DNA of 64,000 bases from positions 248,001-312,000 of the forward strand of contig NZ_BMMP01000002.1 of the NCBI RefSeq assembly GCF_014645895.1, written 5' to 3'. Position 1 is the stretch's first letter, and each line of letters opens with the position of its first letter. This DNA comes from Streptomyces daqingensis. Lineage in GTDB: Bacteria; Actinomycetota; Actinomycetes; Streptomycetales; Streptomycetaceae. Under the pieces are notes generated by a model that was not told the origin of the DNA, made no database searches, and saw only the letters and a program-made list of their open reading frames with translations. This document shows positions 17,089-25,416 of the stretch, piece by piece. The translations under genes and the position numbers were made by a program.

Positions 17089-17444
17089 AACGGCCGGGCC
17101 GGGACGAGGACCCGGACCGGCTGTACACCGTGACGGGTGGGCGCAGCCGGTCCAACTCGGACGCGTTCGACCTCGTGACGCTCGTCGTCAGCGAAAGTCA
17201 GCCCACCCCCGGGATGCAGTCGGAGCACGCCTCCATCCTGCGGATCTGCAGCTCCCCCACGGCGGTCGTGGAGATCGCCTCCGATCTCAACCTGCCGGTG
17301 AGCATCGTGCGGATTTTGCTGGGCGATCTGCATGCCGCAGGCCGGATCACCGCACGACATCCGCGCACGACAGCCACCGCCGCGGATCGACTTCCCGATC
17401 CCGAAATCCTGAAGCAGGTGCTCGTTGGACTCCGCAACCTCTGA
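17085..17444 (+). CDS. cvnC: DUF742 protein (CvnC)
   Basis: 119 residues. Contains the DUF742 features RLYTVTGGRS near the N-terminus and the ILRICSSPTAVVEIASDLNLPVSIVRILLGDL winged-helix-like core listed here as ILRICSSPTAVVEIAS followed by LPVSIVRILLGDL. The family may bind DNA or partner proteins of the conservon complex. It overlaps CvnB by four bases and CvnD by 20 bases. Confidence 0.93.
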   Translation: MKRPGRDEDPDRLYTVTGGRSRSNSDAFDLVTLVVSESQPTPGMQSEHASILRICSSPTAVVEIASDLNLPVSIVRILLGDLHAAGRITARHPRTTATAADRLPDPEILKQVLVGLRNL

Positions 17445-18039
17445 TCTCACCGGAACCCGCCCGCCGCTGCACAGCACAGCGGCCAACGGGCTGAAGATCG
17501 TGATCGTCGGCGGGTTCGGTGTCGGCAAGACCACGATGGTGCGTTCCGTCAGCGACATCCGCCCCCTCAACACCGAGGAGACGATGACGCGTGCGGGCGA
17601 GGGCGTCGACGACACCACAAACGTCGAGAGCAAGACGACCACCACCATCGCCTTCGACTTCGGACGGATCAGCCTCAACGACACCACGGTGCTCTACCTG
17701 TTCGGGGCGCCTGGGCAGGAAAGGTTCTGGTTCCTGTGGGACCGCCTCTTCACGGGCACCCTCGGCGCCGTCGTGCTCGTGGACACCCGCAGACTCGTCG
17801 ACTCCTGGTACGCCATCGACCGTCTCGAACAGCACGGCATGCCCTTCATCGTGGCCCGCAACGACTTCGGCGGACCGCACTACTCGGCCGAGGAGGTACG
17901 CGAGGCCCTCGACCTGTCCGAGGACGTGCCGCTCATCGAATGTGACGCCCGTTCGCGCGAATCCAGCAAGGAGGTGCTGATCACTCTCGTGAACCACCTC
18001 TACCGGCTTTCCTCCTCCGCCCGGGAGAACGCACCATGA
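17425..18039 (+). CDS. cvnD: Conservon small GTPase (CvnD)
   Basis: 204 residues beginning at TTG 17425, inside the end of cvnC. G1 loop GGFGVGKTT at about 30; the T of TEETMT as switch I; G3-like region LYLFGAPGQERFWF, where the usual DxxG Asp is lost; and ARNDF where NKxD is expected. This is the ATP/GTP-binding MglA/Gtr-like branch found in all conservons. It should cycle under control of CvnB and signal to the downstream P450 genes or to CvnA at the membrane. Confidence 0.93.
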   Translation: MDSATSDLTGTRPPLHSTAANGLKIVIVGGFGVGKTTMVRSVSDIRPLNTEETMTRAGEGVDDTTNVESKTTTTIAFDFGRISLNDTTVLYLFGAPGQERFWFLWDRLFTGTLGAVVLVDTRRLVDSWYAIDRLEQHGMPFIVARNDFGGPHYSAEEVREALDLSEDVPLIECDARSRESSKEVLITLVNHLYRLSSSARENAP

Positions 18040-19334
18040 CAACTCCCCCGTCGCAGTCCGCCGCCGGCGCCCCCGCCGGAAGCCCGGACCCCGCCGCCGG
18101 CTGCCCGGTCGATCACGGCGCCGTCGCCATGTTCGGCCCCCGCTTCATCAACGACGACCGCGACGAGCTCTACCGCGACATGCGCCGCCAGCACGGCGCC
18201 ATCGCACCGGTCACGCTGCCGGGTGACGTACCCGCCTGGCTCGTCCTGGGCTACAAGGAGCTGCACCACATCACGGAGAACCCGGCCCTGTTCACCCGCG
18301 ACTCGTCGGTGTGGAACATGTGGGACCGCATCCCGCCGGACTGGCCGCTGATGCCGATGGTGGGCCGCCAGCCCTCGATCCTCTACGAGGACGGCGAACG
18401 GCACGCCCGCCGCTCGGCGTTGGTCAGCGACGCGCTCGGCGAGGTCGACCCGTTCGAACTGCGCGGCTACGCCGAGCAGAACGCGGACGCGCTGATCGAC
18501 TCGTTCTGCAGGCTGGCCGAGGCGGATCTGATCTCCCAGTACGCCAAGAAGCTCCCCGCCCTCGTCCTCGCCAAGCTCTACGGGTTCACCGACGAGGAGG
18601 GCGCGGCTCTCGTCCCCAGCATCAACGCGGTGGTGAACGGGTCGGCCGACGCCCTGCAGGGACGGCAGCACCTGCAGAGCTCCATGGGCGCGCTGCTGCG
18701 CTCCCGCGCGATCTCGCCCGCGGCCGACGTCTCCACGCGCATGCAGACGCACTTCAACTCGGGCGAGTTCTCCTCCGAGGAGATCCTCGAGGACATGATG
18801 GTCAACATCGTCGCGGGCCATGACCCCTCGGCCGACTGGATCGGCAACTCGATGCGGCTGATGCTGACCGACGAGCGGTTCTCCGCGTCGCTGAGCGGGG
18901 GACGCAACAGCGTCGCCGAGGCGATGAACGAGGTGCTGTGGGAGGAGACTCCGTCGCAGAACATCGCCGGCCGGTGGACGACGCGGGACACGCACCTGGC
19001 GGGCAAGCGCATCAGGTGCGGCGACCTGCTCATCCTCAGCTTCGCCGGCGCCAACGCCGACCCGCAGATCCGCCCGGACCGGACGGCCTTCACCGGCGGC
19101 AACAGCGCGTTCCTCTCCTTCGGCCACGGCGCGCACCGGTGCCCCTACCCGGCGCAGGAGATCGCCGAGGGCATCGCGCGCACGGGCATCGAGGTGCTGC
19201 TGGACAGACTCCCCGACGTCGACCTCGCCGTGCCGCCGGAGGAGCTGCGGTGGCGGCCGTCGCCGTTCCTGCGAGGACTGGAGTCCCTGCCGGTCACGTT
19301 CACACCCACCTCGGCACTGGGAGGCGGCCGATGA
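18036..19334 (+). CDS. CYP157-like cytochrome P450 lacking the ExxR motif (CvnE type)
   Basis: 432 residues. The haem Cys is present in FLSFGHGAHRCPYPAQE. The K-helix, normally ExxR, reads NEVLWEETPSQ, so Arg is replaced by Trp. The I-helix reads VAGHDPSADW, so the oxygen-activating Thr is replaced by Pro. Loss of ExxR is the hallmark of CYP157 enzymes, which pair with CYP154 in conservons. Start ATG 18036 overlaps the cvnD stop. Catalytic activity is uncertain; a sensory haem role is possible. Confidence 0.9.
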   Translation: MTTPPSQSAAGAPAGSPDPAAGCPVDHGAVAMFGPRFINDDRDELYRDMRRQHGAIAPVTLPGDVPAWLVLGYKELHHITENPALFTRDSSVWNMWDRIPPDWPLMPMVGRQPSILYEDGERHARRSALVSDALGEVDPFELRGYAEQNADALIDSFCRLAEADLISQYAKKLPALVLAKLYGFTDEEGAALVPSINAVVNGSADALQGRQHLQSSMGALLRSRAISPAADVSTRMQTHFNSGEFSSEEILEDMMVNIVAGHDPSADWIGNSMRLMLTDERFSASLSGGRNSVAEAMNEVLWEETPSQNIAGRWTTRDTHLAGKRIRCGDLLILSFAGANADPQIRPDRTAFTGGNSAFLSFGHGAHRCPYPAQEIAEGIARTGIEVLLDRLPDVDLAVPPEELRWRPSPFLRGLESLPVTFTPTSALGGGR

Positions 19335-20614
19335 CGTCGTGCCCCGTGACGGGCGCCGGCGGTACGGCCGGCGGAGCGGCGCCGGAGAGCGCGGACGAGC
19401 CGATCGTGCTCGACCCGCTGGTGCGAGACCTGTTCGGAGAGGGCGCGCGGCTGCGCGCCGCCGGCCCGCTCGCGGAGGTGGAGTTGCCCGGCGGTGTCCG
19501 GGTGTGGGCGGTGACCCACCACGCCGAGGCGCGGAAGCTCCTCACCGACTCGCGTCTGGTCAAGGACATCTCCCGCTGGGGCGCCCGGCAGCGCGGGGAG
19601 ATCCCGGACAGCTGGTCGATGATCGGACTCGCCGATCCCGGCCCCAGCATGCTCACCTTCGACGGCGCCGAGCACCGCAGGCTGCGCACCCTCGCCGCGC
19701 AGGCCCTCACCCCGCGGCGTGTGGAGGCGATGCGTCCGCGCATCGAGGCCATCACGGCGGAGCTGCTGGACGAGCTGGAAGGGGCGGCGGACTCCAGCGG
19801 GGAGGTGGACCTCAAGGCCCACTTCGCGTACCGGCTGCCCATGAACGTCGTCAGCGAGCTGATGGGCATCGATCCGGCGCGGCATCCGCGGCTGCGCGAC
19901 CTCTACGACGGCTTCTTCTCCAGCGTGACGCCGCCGGAGAAGGTGCTCGCCATCATCGGTGAACTCAACGAGCTCTTCGCCGGTGTCGTCGAGGAGAAGA
20001 AGCGCTCCCCCGGCGACGACCTCACCAGCGCGCTCCTGCAGGCCGGCGACGGCGGCGACCGCCTCAGCGACGAGGAGGTCAACGCCACGCTCCAGCTGAT
20101 GATCGCGGCAGGCCACGAGACGACCATCAGCCTTATCGTCAACGCCGTCGTCGCCCTGCTCACCCACCCCGGGCAGTTCGCGAAGGTCCGGGCCGGTGAG
20201 GCGAGTTGGGAATCCGCGATCGAGGAGACGCTGCGGTGGAACGCGCCGACCACGCACGTCCTCATCCGCTTCGCGACCGAGGACGTCCCGGTGGGCGACC
20301 GCGTCATCGGCGAGGGTGAGGCGCTCGTCGTCGCCTACGGTGCCATCGGCCGCGACACCGTCCAGCACGGCCCGGCGGCGGACGAGTTCGACGTGACGCG
20401 CTCCCCCAACCGCCATCTCTCCTTCGGCCACGGGCCGCACGTCTGCCCCGGCGCGCCGCTGTCCCGGCTTGAGGCCGGGATCGCGCTGCCCGCTCTCTTC
20501 GAGCGTTTCCCGGAGATGTCCCTCGCCGTGCCCGCGCACGAATTGCGCAACAAGCCCGCTGTCACGCAGAACGAGCTGTACGAACTGCCGGTGCGGCTGG
20601 GCCCGCACGCCTGA
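19331..20614 (+). CDS. CYP154-like cytochrome P450 (CvnF type)
   Basis: 427 residues with all P450 landmarks: I-helix AAGHETT, K-helix EETLRW (ExxR intact) and haem loop LSFGHGPHVCPGAPLSR. It overlaps the preceding P450 by an ATGA. CYP154 members oxidise macrocycles and steroids in vitro, but the natural substrate in conservons is unknown. Being the last gene of the six-gene unit, it is presumably made in parallel with the signalling proteins. Confidence 0.92.
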   Translation: MTSCPVTGAGGTAGGAAPESADEPIVLDPLVRDLFGEGARLRAAGPLAEVELPGGVRVWAVTHHAEARKLLTDSRLVKDISRWGARQRGEIPDSWSMIGLADPGPSMLTFDGAEHRRLRTLAAQALTPRRVEAMRPRIEAITAELLDELEGAADSSGEVDLKAHFAYRLPMNVVSELMGIDPARHPRLRDLYDGFFSSVTPPEKVLAIIGELNELFAGVVEEKKRSPGDDLTSALLQAGDGGDRLSDEEVNATLQLMIAAGHETTISLIVNAVVALLTHPGQFAKVRAGEASWESAIEETLRWNAPTTHVLIRFATEDVPVGDRVIGEGEALVVAYGAIGRDTVQHGPAADEFDVTRSPNRHLSFGHGPHVCPGAPLSRLEAGIALPALFERFPEMSLAVPAHELRNKPAVTQNELYELPVRLGPHA

Positions 20615-20675
20615 ACCGGGCTCGCTGCCCGAGAGCCGGCCCCTGGCCGCGTCCGTTCAGCGCCGCGGGCCCAGT

Positions 20676-21242
20676 TCAGCGCTGAGGGCTCAGCCCGGAG
20701 GCGGCCAGCCCGAACAGCCTGGCCGCCCGGACGGCGGGGTCCGGGCAGTGCTCCGTGGCCAGGACGATGCCCACGATCAGCGTGATCAGGTCGGTGGCGG
20801 TGACGTCCGCCGCCACCGCGCCGTCCCGCGCCGCCCGTCGCAGCAGCGGCTCCGCCGCCTCCTCCAACGCCGTGGAACAGGCGTTCTCGTGCGCCGATCC
20901 GGCTCCGTCGCCGTCGTAGGCGAGCGCGGCGGCCAGCCCCCGGGCGGAGGCGGCGTAGGAGACGACGTCGCTCAGCCAGTCGAGCAGTGCCCGCCGGCTG
21001 TCGCTCCCGCTCTCCAGTTCGGCGGCGCGGACGCACAGGGCCTCGACCCGCTTCTGGGAGACGGCTTCGAGCAGCGCCCGGCGGGTCGGCAGGTGTCTGC
21101 GCACGGTCGCGGAGCCGACTCCGGCGACACGGGCGATCTGCTCCAGGGACGCGGCGGCGCCGTGCGCGGCGACCTCCTCCTCGGCCACGGCCAGGATGCG
21201 CGCGTAGTTGCGCCGGGCGTCCGCGCGACGGTGGTCCGGCAT
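20676..21242 (-). CDS. TetR family regulator
   Basis: 188 residues from ATG 21242 (GGGAGGTGACGTCC precedes it). N-terminal HTH: RRNYARILAVAEEEVAAHG followed by SLEQIARVAGVGSATVRRH, the recognition helix. The C-terminal domain (residues 70-188) resembles TetR_C members that bind lipophilic or quinone-like ligands. It is divergent from an NmrA-type reductase gene, with two mirrored operator-like palindromes between them, so it most likely represses that gene and itself. Confidence 0.9.
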   Translation of the reverse strand: MPDHRRADARRNYARILAVAEEEVAAHGAAASLEQIARVAGVGSATVRRHLPTRRALLEAVSQKRVEALCVRAAELESGSDSRRALLDWLSDVVSYAASARGLAAALAYDGDGAGSAHENACSTALEEAAEPLLRRAARDGAVAADVTATDLITLIVGIVLATEHCPDPAVRAARLFGLAASGLSPQR

Positions 21243-21266
21243 GGACGTCACCTCCCGATTCACTAA

Positions 21267-21317
21267 ACGGCGGGGCCCGCCGTATCGTATCCGAACAGAA
21301 ACGGCGGGCCCCGCCGT
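21267..21317. promoter_or_regulatory. Twin operator for the divergent TetR/NmrA pair
   Basis: ACGGCGGGGCCCGCCGT (21267-21283) and ACGGCGGGCCCCGCCGT (21301-21317) are reverse complements of each other and each is nearly palindromic itself. Centres are 34 bases apart, on nearly the same DNA face. They fill the space between the two start codons. Confidence 0.75.
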
Positions 21318-21348
21318 TTCGCTTTCGGGAGCACCTCGAGGGAGAGAC

Positions 21349-22272
21349 ATGTCCGCAGACTCCGCACCCGTACTGGTCACAGGCGCCACCGGCAACCAGG
21401 GCGGCGCCACCGCCCGCGCCCTCCTCGCGGCGGGCGTTCCCGTCCGCGCCCTGGTGCGCGACCCGGACAGCGCACGCGCCCGGGCCGTCGAGGCGTTCGG
21501 CGCCCGGCTGGTCGCCGGCGACCTCAACGACCGCTCGTCGGTGGCCCGGGCCGCCGAAGGGACCCGCGCCGTCTTCTCCGTGCAGATGCCCGCCATGACC
21601 GCGGACGGATTCGACTACGACGGGGAGGTGGCCCAGGGCGCCAACCTCGTCGAGGGCGCCAAGGCCGCCGGGGTGCCGCAGTTCGTGCACACGTCGGTCA
21701 CCGGAGCCGGCCGGCACACCGGGGCTCCCGGCTGGGCCGAAGGCCGCTGGGCGTCGATGGAGCCCACCATGGGCGCCAAGAGCGCCGTGCAGGACCGGGT
21801 CCGCGAGGCCGGCTTCCGGCACTGGACGCTGCTCAAGCCGGGCTTCTTCATGGAGAACTTCCTGCCGTCCAAGGCCTTCCTGTTCCCCCGCGGCGTCGAG
21901 GGCGGCCTGGTGAGCGTCATCCGCCCCGGGACCCGGCTGCCCCTGGTCGCCGTGCGGGACATCGGCGCCGCGGCCGCCGCGGCCGTCGCCGCCCCAGAAC
22001 GGTTCCACGGAGTCGAGCTGGAGCTGGCGAGCGACCTTCTGACGATGACGGAGATCGCCGAAGTCCTCTCCCGCGCCCTCGGCAGGCACCTGCCCGCTCC
22101 GGACATGACCGAGGCGGAGGCCCTCGCCGCCGGGATGCCGGGGATGGGCGCCTCGCACGAGTGGATGAACGTGGCGGAGCAGCCGGCCCGGCCGGAGTAC
22201 GCGAGGGACCGGGGCATCCCTCTGACCGGTTTCGAGGCGTGGGCGCGGGAGCACATGGGGCCCACCGCCTGA
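21349..22272 (+). CDS. NmrA-like NAD(P)-binding protein
   Basis: 307 residues from ATG 21349, after GAGGGAGAG. The N-terminus SAPVLVTGATGNQGGATARA is the GxxGxxG Rossmann motif of NmrA/HSCARG and QorB-like atypical short-chain reductases. No catalytic YxxxK pair is evident at the classical SDR spacing, so it may be a redox sensor or a quinone reductase. The C-terminal part (GASHEWMNVAEQPA) fits the substrate-binding lobe. It is under the likely control of the divergent TetR protein. Confidence 0.88.
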   Translation: MSADSAPVLVTGATGNQGGATARALLAAGVPVRALVRDPDSARARAVEAFGARLVAGDLNDRSSVARAAEGTRAVFSVQMPAMTADGFDYDGEVAQGANLVEGAKAAGVPQFVHTSVTGAGRHTGAPGWAEGRWASMEPTMGAKSAVQDRVREAGFRHWTLLKPGFFMENFLPSKAFLFPRGVEGGLVSVIRPGTRLPLVAVRDIGAAAAAAVAAPERFHGVELELASDLLTMTEIAEVLSRALGRHLPAPDMTEAEALAAGMPGMGASHEWMNVAEQPARPEYARDRGIPLTGFEAWAREHMGPTA

Positions 22273-22287
22273 CCCGGCCCGCCTCCC

Positions 22288-22316
22288 CCGGACCCGGCCG
22301 TGCGGGACGGGTCCGG
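22288..22316 (+). terminator. Hairpin after the NmrA gene
   Basis: CCGGACCC (22288-22295) pairs with GGGTCCGG (22309-22316), 15 bases after the stop codon. It separates the NmrA gene from the MerR promoter. Confidence 0.6.
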
Positions 22317-22354
22317 CAGGGGCCGATGCGGTACACAACCAGTGCGACAGCAAT

Positions 22355-22369
22355 ACTGTTCAAGACAGT
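22355..22369 (+). promoter_or_regulatory. Inverted repeat in the MerR gene promoter
   Basis: ACTGT-TCAAG-ACAGT lies 30 bases before the MerR start codon. A second, overlapping repeat ACAG-CAATA-CTGT (22347-22359) shares its left arm. This is a likely autoregulatory MerR site. Confidence 0.5.
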
Positions 22370-22399
22370 TGCAGTGCACGGCGGCAGGGAGAGCGGCGG

Positions 22400-23179
22400 A
22401 TGGAGCAGCAGCAGCGAGCCGGCCAGGGCGACGCGGACAGCCTGACCGTCGACCAGCTCGCGGCACGGGCCGGAGTCACCGTCCGCACCATCCGCTTCTA
22501 CAGCACCCGCGGGCTGCTGCCGCCGCCCGCGATCGGACCGCGCCGCGTCGGCCGCTACGGACCGGACCACCTCTCGCGGCTCGCGCTGATCGAGGAGCTG
22601 CAGAACCAGGGCATGACCCTGTCGGCGATCGAGCGTTACCTGCAGCGGCTGCCCGACGACATGGACCCGCACGACCTGGCCATCCACCGCGCCATGGTGG
22701 CCTCCTGGATGCCCGACACCGTCGACGAGGCCACCCGCGGCGACCTGGAGCAGCGGGTCGGGCGCGAACTGACGGACGACGACCTGGAGCGGCTCGAGGC
22801 GATGAGCGTCCTGGAGAGCACGGACGACGCCGCCGTCTTCCGCGTCGACCCGGCGCTTCTCCACCTTGGGGTGCGGCTGCTGGACATGCCGCTCTCGCAG
22901 AGCACGATCGTCGCGGCCAGGGAGGCGATGCTGGAGCACGCCCGGGCGGCGGCGCGGGAGTTGAGCCGCCTCTTCAAGGACGAGGTGTGGGAGCCCTACC
23001 GGGACCGGGAGACCGACCCGGAGCGGGTGGAGAGGATGAAGTCGCTGTCGGCGCACATGCAGCCGATGGTGGTGCAGGCGCTGATGACGGCGTTCCAGCG
23101 GTCGCTGAAAGAGGAACTGCGGGGAGCCTTCCCGAAGGGAGGCCCCCCGCAGTCCGGCGGCGACGGCGTCAGTCCTTGA
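22400..23179 (+). CDS. MerR family regulator
   Basis: 259 residues. HTH SLTVDQLAARAGVTVRTIRFY and wing RRVGRYGPDHLSRLALIEEL are classic MerR; LQNQGMTLSAIERYLQRLP is the start of the dimer helix. The long C-terminal domain (about 100-259) has no Cys pair, so a metal sensor is unlikely; it resembles MerR proteins encoded beside beta-oxidation genes. Its last codons overlap by 11 bases with the end of the convergent FadB-like gene. The physical link suggests that it controls fatty-acyl metabolism; this is inference. Confidence 0.9.
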   Translation: MEQQQRAGQGDADSLTVDQLAARAGVTVRTIRFYSTRGLLPPPAIGPRRVGRYGPDHLSRLALIEELQNQGMTLSAIERYLQRLPDDMDPHDLAIHRAMVASWMPDTVDEATRGDLEQRVGRELTDDDLERLEAMSVLESTDDAAVFRVDPALLHLGVRLLDMPLSQSTIVAAREAMLEHARAAARELSRLFKDEVWEPYRDRETDPERVERMKSLSAHMQPMVVQALMTAFQRSLKEELRGAFPKGGPPQSGGDGVSP

Positions 23180-25358
23180 AGACCTCGCCCTTCTCGGCCT
23201 TCTCCGCCAGCAGCGCCGGCACGGCGAAGCGGTCGCCGTAGCGCTCCCGCAGCTCGCGGGCGCGCGCGACGAAACCGGCCGGGCCGCCCTCGTAGCCGTT
23301 GATGTACTGGATCACGCCGCCCGTCCACGGCGGGAACCCGATGCCCATGATGGAGCCGATGTTGGCGTCCGCGACCGAGGTGAGCACGCCCTCCTCGAAC
23401 AGCCGGACGGTGTCCAGGGCTTCGGCGAAGAGCATCCGCTCCTGCATGTCCTCCATCGGGATGCCGGGGTCGGCGTCCTTGCCGAAGTGCTCACGCAGCC
23501 CGGGCCAGAGCTTGCCGCGCTTCCCGTTCTCGTCGTAGTCGTAGAAGCCCGCTCCGCCGCTGCGGCCGGTGCGCCCGAACTCGTCGACCATCCTGTCGAT
23601 GACCTCGTCCGCGGGGTGGGGCTGCCACTCCACGCCCTCCGCCTCCAGCCCGCGCCTGGTCTCCTCGCGGATCTTGCGCGGCAGGGTGAGTGTCAGCTCG
23701 TCCATGAGCGAGAGTACCTTCGCCGGGTAGCCCGCCTGGGCGGCGGCCTGCTCGACGGTGGCGGGCTCCACGCCCTCGCCGACGAGGGCGACGCCCTCGT
23801 TGATGAAGTGCCCGATGACGCGGGAGGTGAAGAAGCCGCGGGAGTCGTTGACGACGATCGGGGTCTTCTTGATCTGCTGCACCAGGTCGAAGGCGCGTGC
23901 CAGCGCCTCCTCCCCCGTCCTCCGGCCCTTGATGATCTCCACCAGCGGCATCTTGTCCACGGGTGAGAAGAAGTGCAGGCCGATGAAGTCGGCCTGTCGC
24001 TCGACGCCTTCCGCCAGGGTCGTGATCGGCAGCGTCGAGGTGTTGGAGCACAGCAGGGCGTCCGGCTCGACGACGTCCTGGATCTCCTGGAAGACCTTGT
24101 GCTTGAGCGCCGGGTCCTCGAAGACCGCCTCGATGACGGCGTCGCAGCCCGCCACGTCCTGCGGGTCCGCGGCCGGGGTGATGCGGGCCAGCAGCTCGTC
24201 GCGCTTGGCCTCCGTCGTACGACCGCGCTTGAGCGCCTTCTCCAGCAGGCCCGCGGAGTAGGACTTGCCCTTCTCCGCCGCCTCCAGGGACACGTCCTTC
24301 AGGACGACCTCGATGCCGGCCTTCGCGCAGGAGTAGGCGATGCCCGCACCCATCATGCCGGCGCCGAGCACGGCCACCTTGCGCACCTTGCGCTGCTCCA
24401 CGCCCTTGGGACGGCTGCGGCCGGCGTTCACGGCCTGCATGTCGAAGAAGAAGGCCTGGATCATGTTCTTCGAGATCTGGCCGGTGACCAGTTCGACGAA
24501 GTACCGGGCCTCGATGACCTGCGCCTCCTCGAAGCCGACCTGCGAGCCCTCGACCGCCGCGGCCAGGATGTTGCGCTGCGCGGGGTAGGGGGCGCCGCTG
24601 GTCTGCTTCTTCAGGTTCGCCGGGAAGGCGGGCAGGTTGGCGGCGAACTTCGGGTGGGACGGGGTGCCGCCGGGGATCCTGTAACCCGGCACGTCCCACG
24701 GCTGGTGCGACTCCGGGTTCGCGTCGATGAAGGCGCGCGCGGCGGCCAGCATGGCCTCCTCGCTGTCCACGACCTCGTGGACCAGGCCCTTCTCCTTGGC
24801 CTTGGCCGGGAAGTACTGCTGCCCCTGGAGCAGTACGTTCAGCAGGGCGTCGGTGACGCCCAGCAGCCGGACCGTGCGGGTCACACCGCCACCGGCCGGC
24901 AGCAGCCCGAGCGTGGACTCGGGGCAGCCGATCTTGGATCCCTTGGCGTCGAGGGCGACACGGTGGTGGCAGGCCAGGGCGATCTCGAAGCCCCCGCCGA
25001 GCGCCGCTCCGTTGATCGCCGCGACGACGGGCTTGCCCAGGGTCTCGATGCGGCGCAGGTCCCGCTTGATCTGCATGCCCGCCTCGAAGACCCGCTCGGC
25101 GTCCTCGGGGCGGGCCTGGATGAGGTCGTTGAGGTCGCCGCCGGCGAAGAAGGTCTTCTTGGCGGAGGTGAAGACGACACCGCGGACGTTGCCCGCGGCG
25201 TTCTCGCTCTCCAGACGGTCGGCGACGGCGGTCAGCGACGCCGTGAACGCCGCGTTCATGGTGTTGGCGGACTGGTCGGGATCGTCCAGTACCAGGGTGA
25301 CGACGCCGGTCTCGTCCTGCTGCCAGCGGATGGTCGTGGACGTCGTGGGCTCAGACAT
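23169..25358 (-). CDS. fadB: Fatty-acid oxidation multifunctional protein: enoyl-CoA hydratase / 3-hydroxyacyl-CoA dehydrogenase
   Basis: 729 residues. N-terminal crotonase domain (1-190) with oxyanion segments GVVFTSAKKTFFAGGDL and ALGGGFEIALACHHRVA and the acid/base region GCPESTLGLLPAGGG. NAD-binding 3-hydroxyacyl-CoA dehydrogenase domain from about 330 (VAVLGAGMMGAGIAYSCAKA), catalytic His in GLHFFSPVDKMPL, then two C-terminal HAD helical domains. It catalyses hydration of enoyl-CoA and oxidation of L-3-hydroxyacyl-CoA. Last gene of the minus-strand operon, downstream of thiolase, as in actinobacterial FadAB pairs. Confidence 0.95.
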   Translation of the reverse strand: MSEPTTSTTIRWQQDETGVVTLVLDDPDQSANTMNAAFTASLTAVADRLESENAAGNVRGVVFTSAKKTFFAGGDLNDLIQARPEDAERVFEAGMQIKRDLRRIETLGKPVVAAINGAALGGGFEIALACHHRVALDAKGSKIGCPESTLGLLPAGGGVTRTVRLLGVTDALLNVLLQGQQYFPAKAKEKGLVHEVVDSEEAMLAAARAFIDANPESHQPWDVPGYRIPGGTPSHPKFAANLPAFPANLKKQTSGAPYPAQRNILAAAVEGSQVGFEEAQVIEARYFVELVTGQISKNMIQAFFFDMQAVNAGRSRPKGVEQRKVRKVAVLGAGMMGAGIAYSCAKAGIEVVLKDVSLEAAEKGKSYSAGLLEKALKRGRTTEAKRDELLARITPAADPQDVAGCDAVIEAVFEDPALKHKVFQEIQDVVEPDALLCSNTSTLPITTLAEGVERQADFIGLHFFSPVDKMPLVEIIKGRRTGEEALARAFDLVQQIKKTPIVVNDSRGFFTSRVIGHFINEGVALVGEGVEPATVEQAAAQAGYPAKVLSLMDELTLTLPRKIREETRRGLEAEGVEWQPHPADEVIDRMVDEFGRTGRSGGAGFYDYDENGKRGKLWPGLREHFGKDADPGIPMEDMQERMLFAEALDTVRLFEEGVLTSVADANIGSIMGIGFPPWTGGVIQYINGYEGGPAGFVARARELRERYGDRFAVPALLAEKAEKGEVFKD

Positions 25359-25416
25359 GGTGAGTGCTTCTCCGTACGTGAGGGCGGGCCGTGTCGGGAC
25401 GGTGGCGGGCTGCGGT

